A DNA stretch of 64,000 bases, taken from positions 1-64,000 of the forward strand of contig CAYZWU010000013.1 of assembly GCA_964482235.1 (NCBI GenBank), written 5' to 3'. Shown piece by piece: positions 62,682 to 64,000 of the stretch. A program made the translations under genes and the position numbers. The notes beneath the pieces are model-generated. The model saw only the letters and a program-made list of their open reading frames with translations. It was not told where the DNA came from and did not search any database. The DNA is from CAYZWU01 sp964482235 (GTDB lineage Bacteria; Planctomycetota; B15-G4; CAYZWU01). Numbering within the stretch: the stretch's first letter is position 1; every line of letters begins with the position of its first letter.

Positions 62682-64000
62682 ATGCACACTATCGATTATC
62701 TCGTCCTTGTCGTCTACTTCGGCGGCATCACGGCCGTGGGGCTGTGGGCCGCGAAGCGCATCAAGAGCAGCAACGACTTCTTCATGCCCCGCCGGTTCGG
62801 CAAGGCGATGATGGTGATGTTCTCCTTCGGTGCGGGCACCCACTCCGACCAGGCGGTGGGCGTGGCGTCGAAAAGCTACACCAACGGGCTGTCCGGGATC
62901 TGGTACCAGTGGCTCTACCTACCGGTGACGCCCTTCTACTGGCTGATCGCGGCCCTGTTCCGCCGCTTCCGGGCCGTGACAACGGCCAACGTCTTCGAGG
63001 CGAGGTACAACGGCGGCGTGGCCATGCTCTACGCCGTTCTGGGTATGACGATCCTCATGGTCTCGACGGGCGTGATGCTGAAGGGATCGGGAGCGGTCCT
63101 GGCCGCCTGCACGGGAGGCATGGTCTCGGCCGGCTGGGCCATCGCCATCATGACCGTGATCTTCGTTATCTACGGGGTGGCCGGCGGCCTCGCCGCGGCC
63201 ATCGTGACCGACTTCATCCAGGGCCTGTTGACCATCGTCTTCTCCTTCATGCTCCTGCCTCTCGTGCTCGACGCCGTGGGCGGGCTCGAGGGCCTGAGAA
63301 TGGAGATCGGCGATCCGCAGATGCTCACCCTCGTGGCCCCGGCCGAGATCGGGTTCTTCTACATCGTGGTGATCGCCTTCAACGGACTGGTGGGCATCGT
63401 GGTCCAGCCCCATACGATGGCCAACTGCGCCGCGGGCAGGACGGAGATCGAGGGGCGCGTCGGCTTCATGTTCGGCCCGCTGATCAAGCGGCTCTGCACC
63501 ATTCCGTGGTGCCTCACCGGCCTGGCCGCCGTGGTCTACTTCGGCCAGACGAACACCTTTCCCGAGCCCGACGACGTCTTCGGTCTCGTTGCCGGCGACT
63601 TCTTGCCGATGATCATGCCCGGCCTGCTCGGCATCTTCGTGGCCTCGGTCCTCGCGTCGGTGATGAGCTCCTGCGACGTCTTCATGGTCTCCTCGTCGGC
63701 GCTCTTCACCGAGGATATCTACAGACGGTTCCGTCCCGATCGTCCGAAGGGGCATTACATCACCGTCGGCCGGATCGCCTCGGTCGTCGTCGTGGCGGGC
63801 GGCGTGGCCTTCGCCTACTCGCTGCCAGGTGTGGTGGCAGGGCTCGAGGTCTTCTGGAAGATCACGTCGATGATCGGGATCGCCTTCTGGCTCGGGCTCT
63901 TCTGGAGGGGCGCCACCCCGGCCGGAGCCTGGGCCGCGACCCTGGCCGCCCTCGGGACGTGGTGGGCGACCACCCAGCCCTTCATCGTTTCCCTCGTTCA
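62682..64000 (+). CDS. Sodium:solute symporter (SSS family), partial
   Basis: The first 439 residues lie in the window; the frame runs off the end. GGAGG precedes the ATG. At least nine transmembrane helices are visible. The opening VLVVYFGGITAVGLWAAKR and IKSSNDFF, then FSFGAGTHSDQAVGVASKSYTNG and LASVMSSCDVFMVSSSALFTEDIY, are SSS motifs. Members cotransport sodium with sugars or organic acids. As last gene of the cluster it likely imports a product of the upstream exported enzymes. Confidence 0.92.
   Translation, partial: MHTIDYLVLVVYFGGITAVGLWAAKRIKSSNDFFMPRRFGKAMMVMFSFGAGTHSDQAVGVASKSYTNGLSGIWYQWLYLPVTPFYWLIAALFRRFRAVTTANVFEARYNGGVAMLYAVLGMTILMVSTGVMLKGSGAVLAACTGGMVSAGWAIAIMTVIFVIYGVAGGLAAAIVTDFIQGLLTIVFSFMLLPLVLDAVGGLEGLRMEIGDPQMLTLVAPAEIGFFYIVVIAFNGLVGIVVQPHTMANCAAGRTEIEGRVGFMFGPLIKRLCTIPWCLTGLAAVVYFGQTNTFPEPDDVFGLVAGDFLPMIMPGLLGIFVASVLASVMSSCDVFMVSSSALFTEDIYRRFRPDRPKGHYITVGRIASVVVVAGGVAFAYSLPGVVAGLEVFWKITSMIGIAFWLGLFWRGATPAGAWAATLAALGTWWATTQPFIVSLV

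Overview
The window is high-GC bacterial DNA with no rRNA, tRNA, CRISPR array or recognisable transposase. The gene content suggests a free-living, polysaccharide-degrading bacterium of the PVC type, Planctomycetota-like or a related candidate phylum. Pointers are repeated Tat-exported Gfo/Idh/MocA proteins, DUF6807 proteins, PQQ-propeller giants, membrane proteins fused to TPRs, bactofilins and cytochrome proteins with the heme motif CxxCH. This is a judgement from protein families; no phylogenetic marker is present. Genes are densely packed, often with 1-8 base overlaps.

Layout. 1-1928 (minus): a LolD/MacB-type ABC exporter operon, cut by the window edge. 1999-6568 (plus): an exported TPR protein, selenophosphate synthetase (selD) with an in-frame UGA at the catalytic position, and a membrane glycosyltransferase-like protein. 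6579-13747 (minus): two more membrane glycosyltransferase-like proteins, a degenerate sulfatase-TPR protein and a small membrane protein. 13928-15736 (plus): KDG kinase and KDPG aldolase, the lower Entner-Doudoroff/uronate branch. 15737-17589: two bactofilin-type genes and three copies of an unusual 76-79 base hairpin element. 17590-20103 (minus): a secreted esterase. 20292-36111 (plus): EamA transporter, DUF4091 glycosidase-like protein, anaerobic sulfatase maturase, two exported heme c proteins, a 1676-residue PQQ/methyltransferase/malectin mosaic and a PhoD-like phosphatase. 36112-39271 (minus): a Gfo/Idh/MocA plus DUF6807 pair and a PDZ protein. 39623-46275 (plus): a G(N/D)DxY repeat protein, two Gfo/Idh/MocA proteins, a second DUF6807 protein and a DUF488 protein. 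46283-51868 (minus): GH38 alpha-mannosidase-like and beta-helix/PKD proteins. 52063-54864 (plus): an ABC transporter with a DUF4857-like partner. 54915-64000 (plus): Tat Gfo/Idh/MocA, HEAT-repeat protein, GH141-like beta-helix protein, sugar-phosphate isomerase-like protein, URO-D/MtaA-like protein and an SSS symporter cut by the window end.

How the genes may work together. Exported glycosidases, esterase and beta-helix proteins would attack complex glycans. The Gfo/Idh/MocA, DUF6807 and TIM-barrel proteins would process unusual sugars. The SSS and EamA carriers would move small molecules, and KDG kinase with KDPG aldolase would feed 2-keto-3-deoxy sugar acids into pyruvate. The sulfatase maturase implies sulfated glycans, although the only sulfatase-fold protein here looks catalytically dead.

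Most notable: (1) selD must be read through an in-frame UGA at 3497-3499, with a SECIS-like hairpin directly after it and a Cys-rich N-terminal extension. (2) Three hairpins at 15801-15876, 16185-16263 and 17448-17525 each have 28-position arms with exactly one mismatch. The loop, tip and base are conserved, while about 17 bases in the middle of the arm differ completely between copies yet stay complementary.
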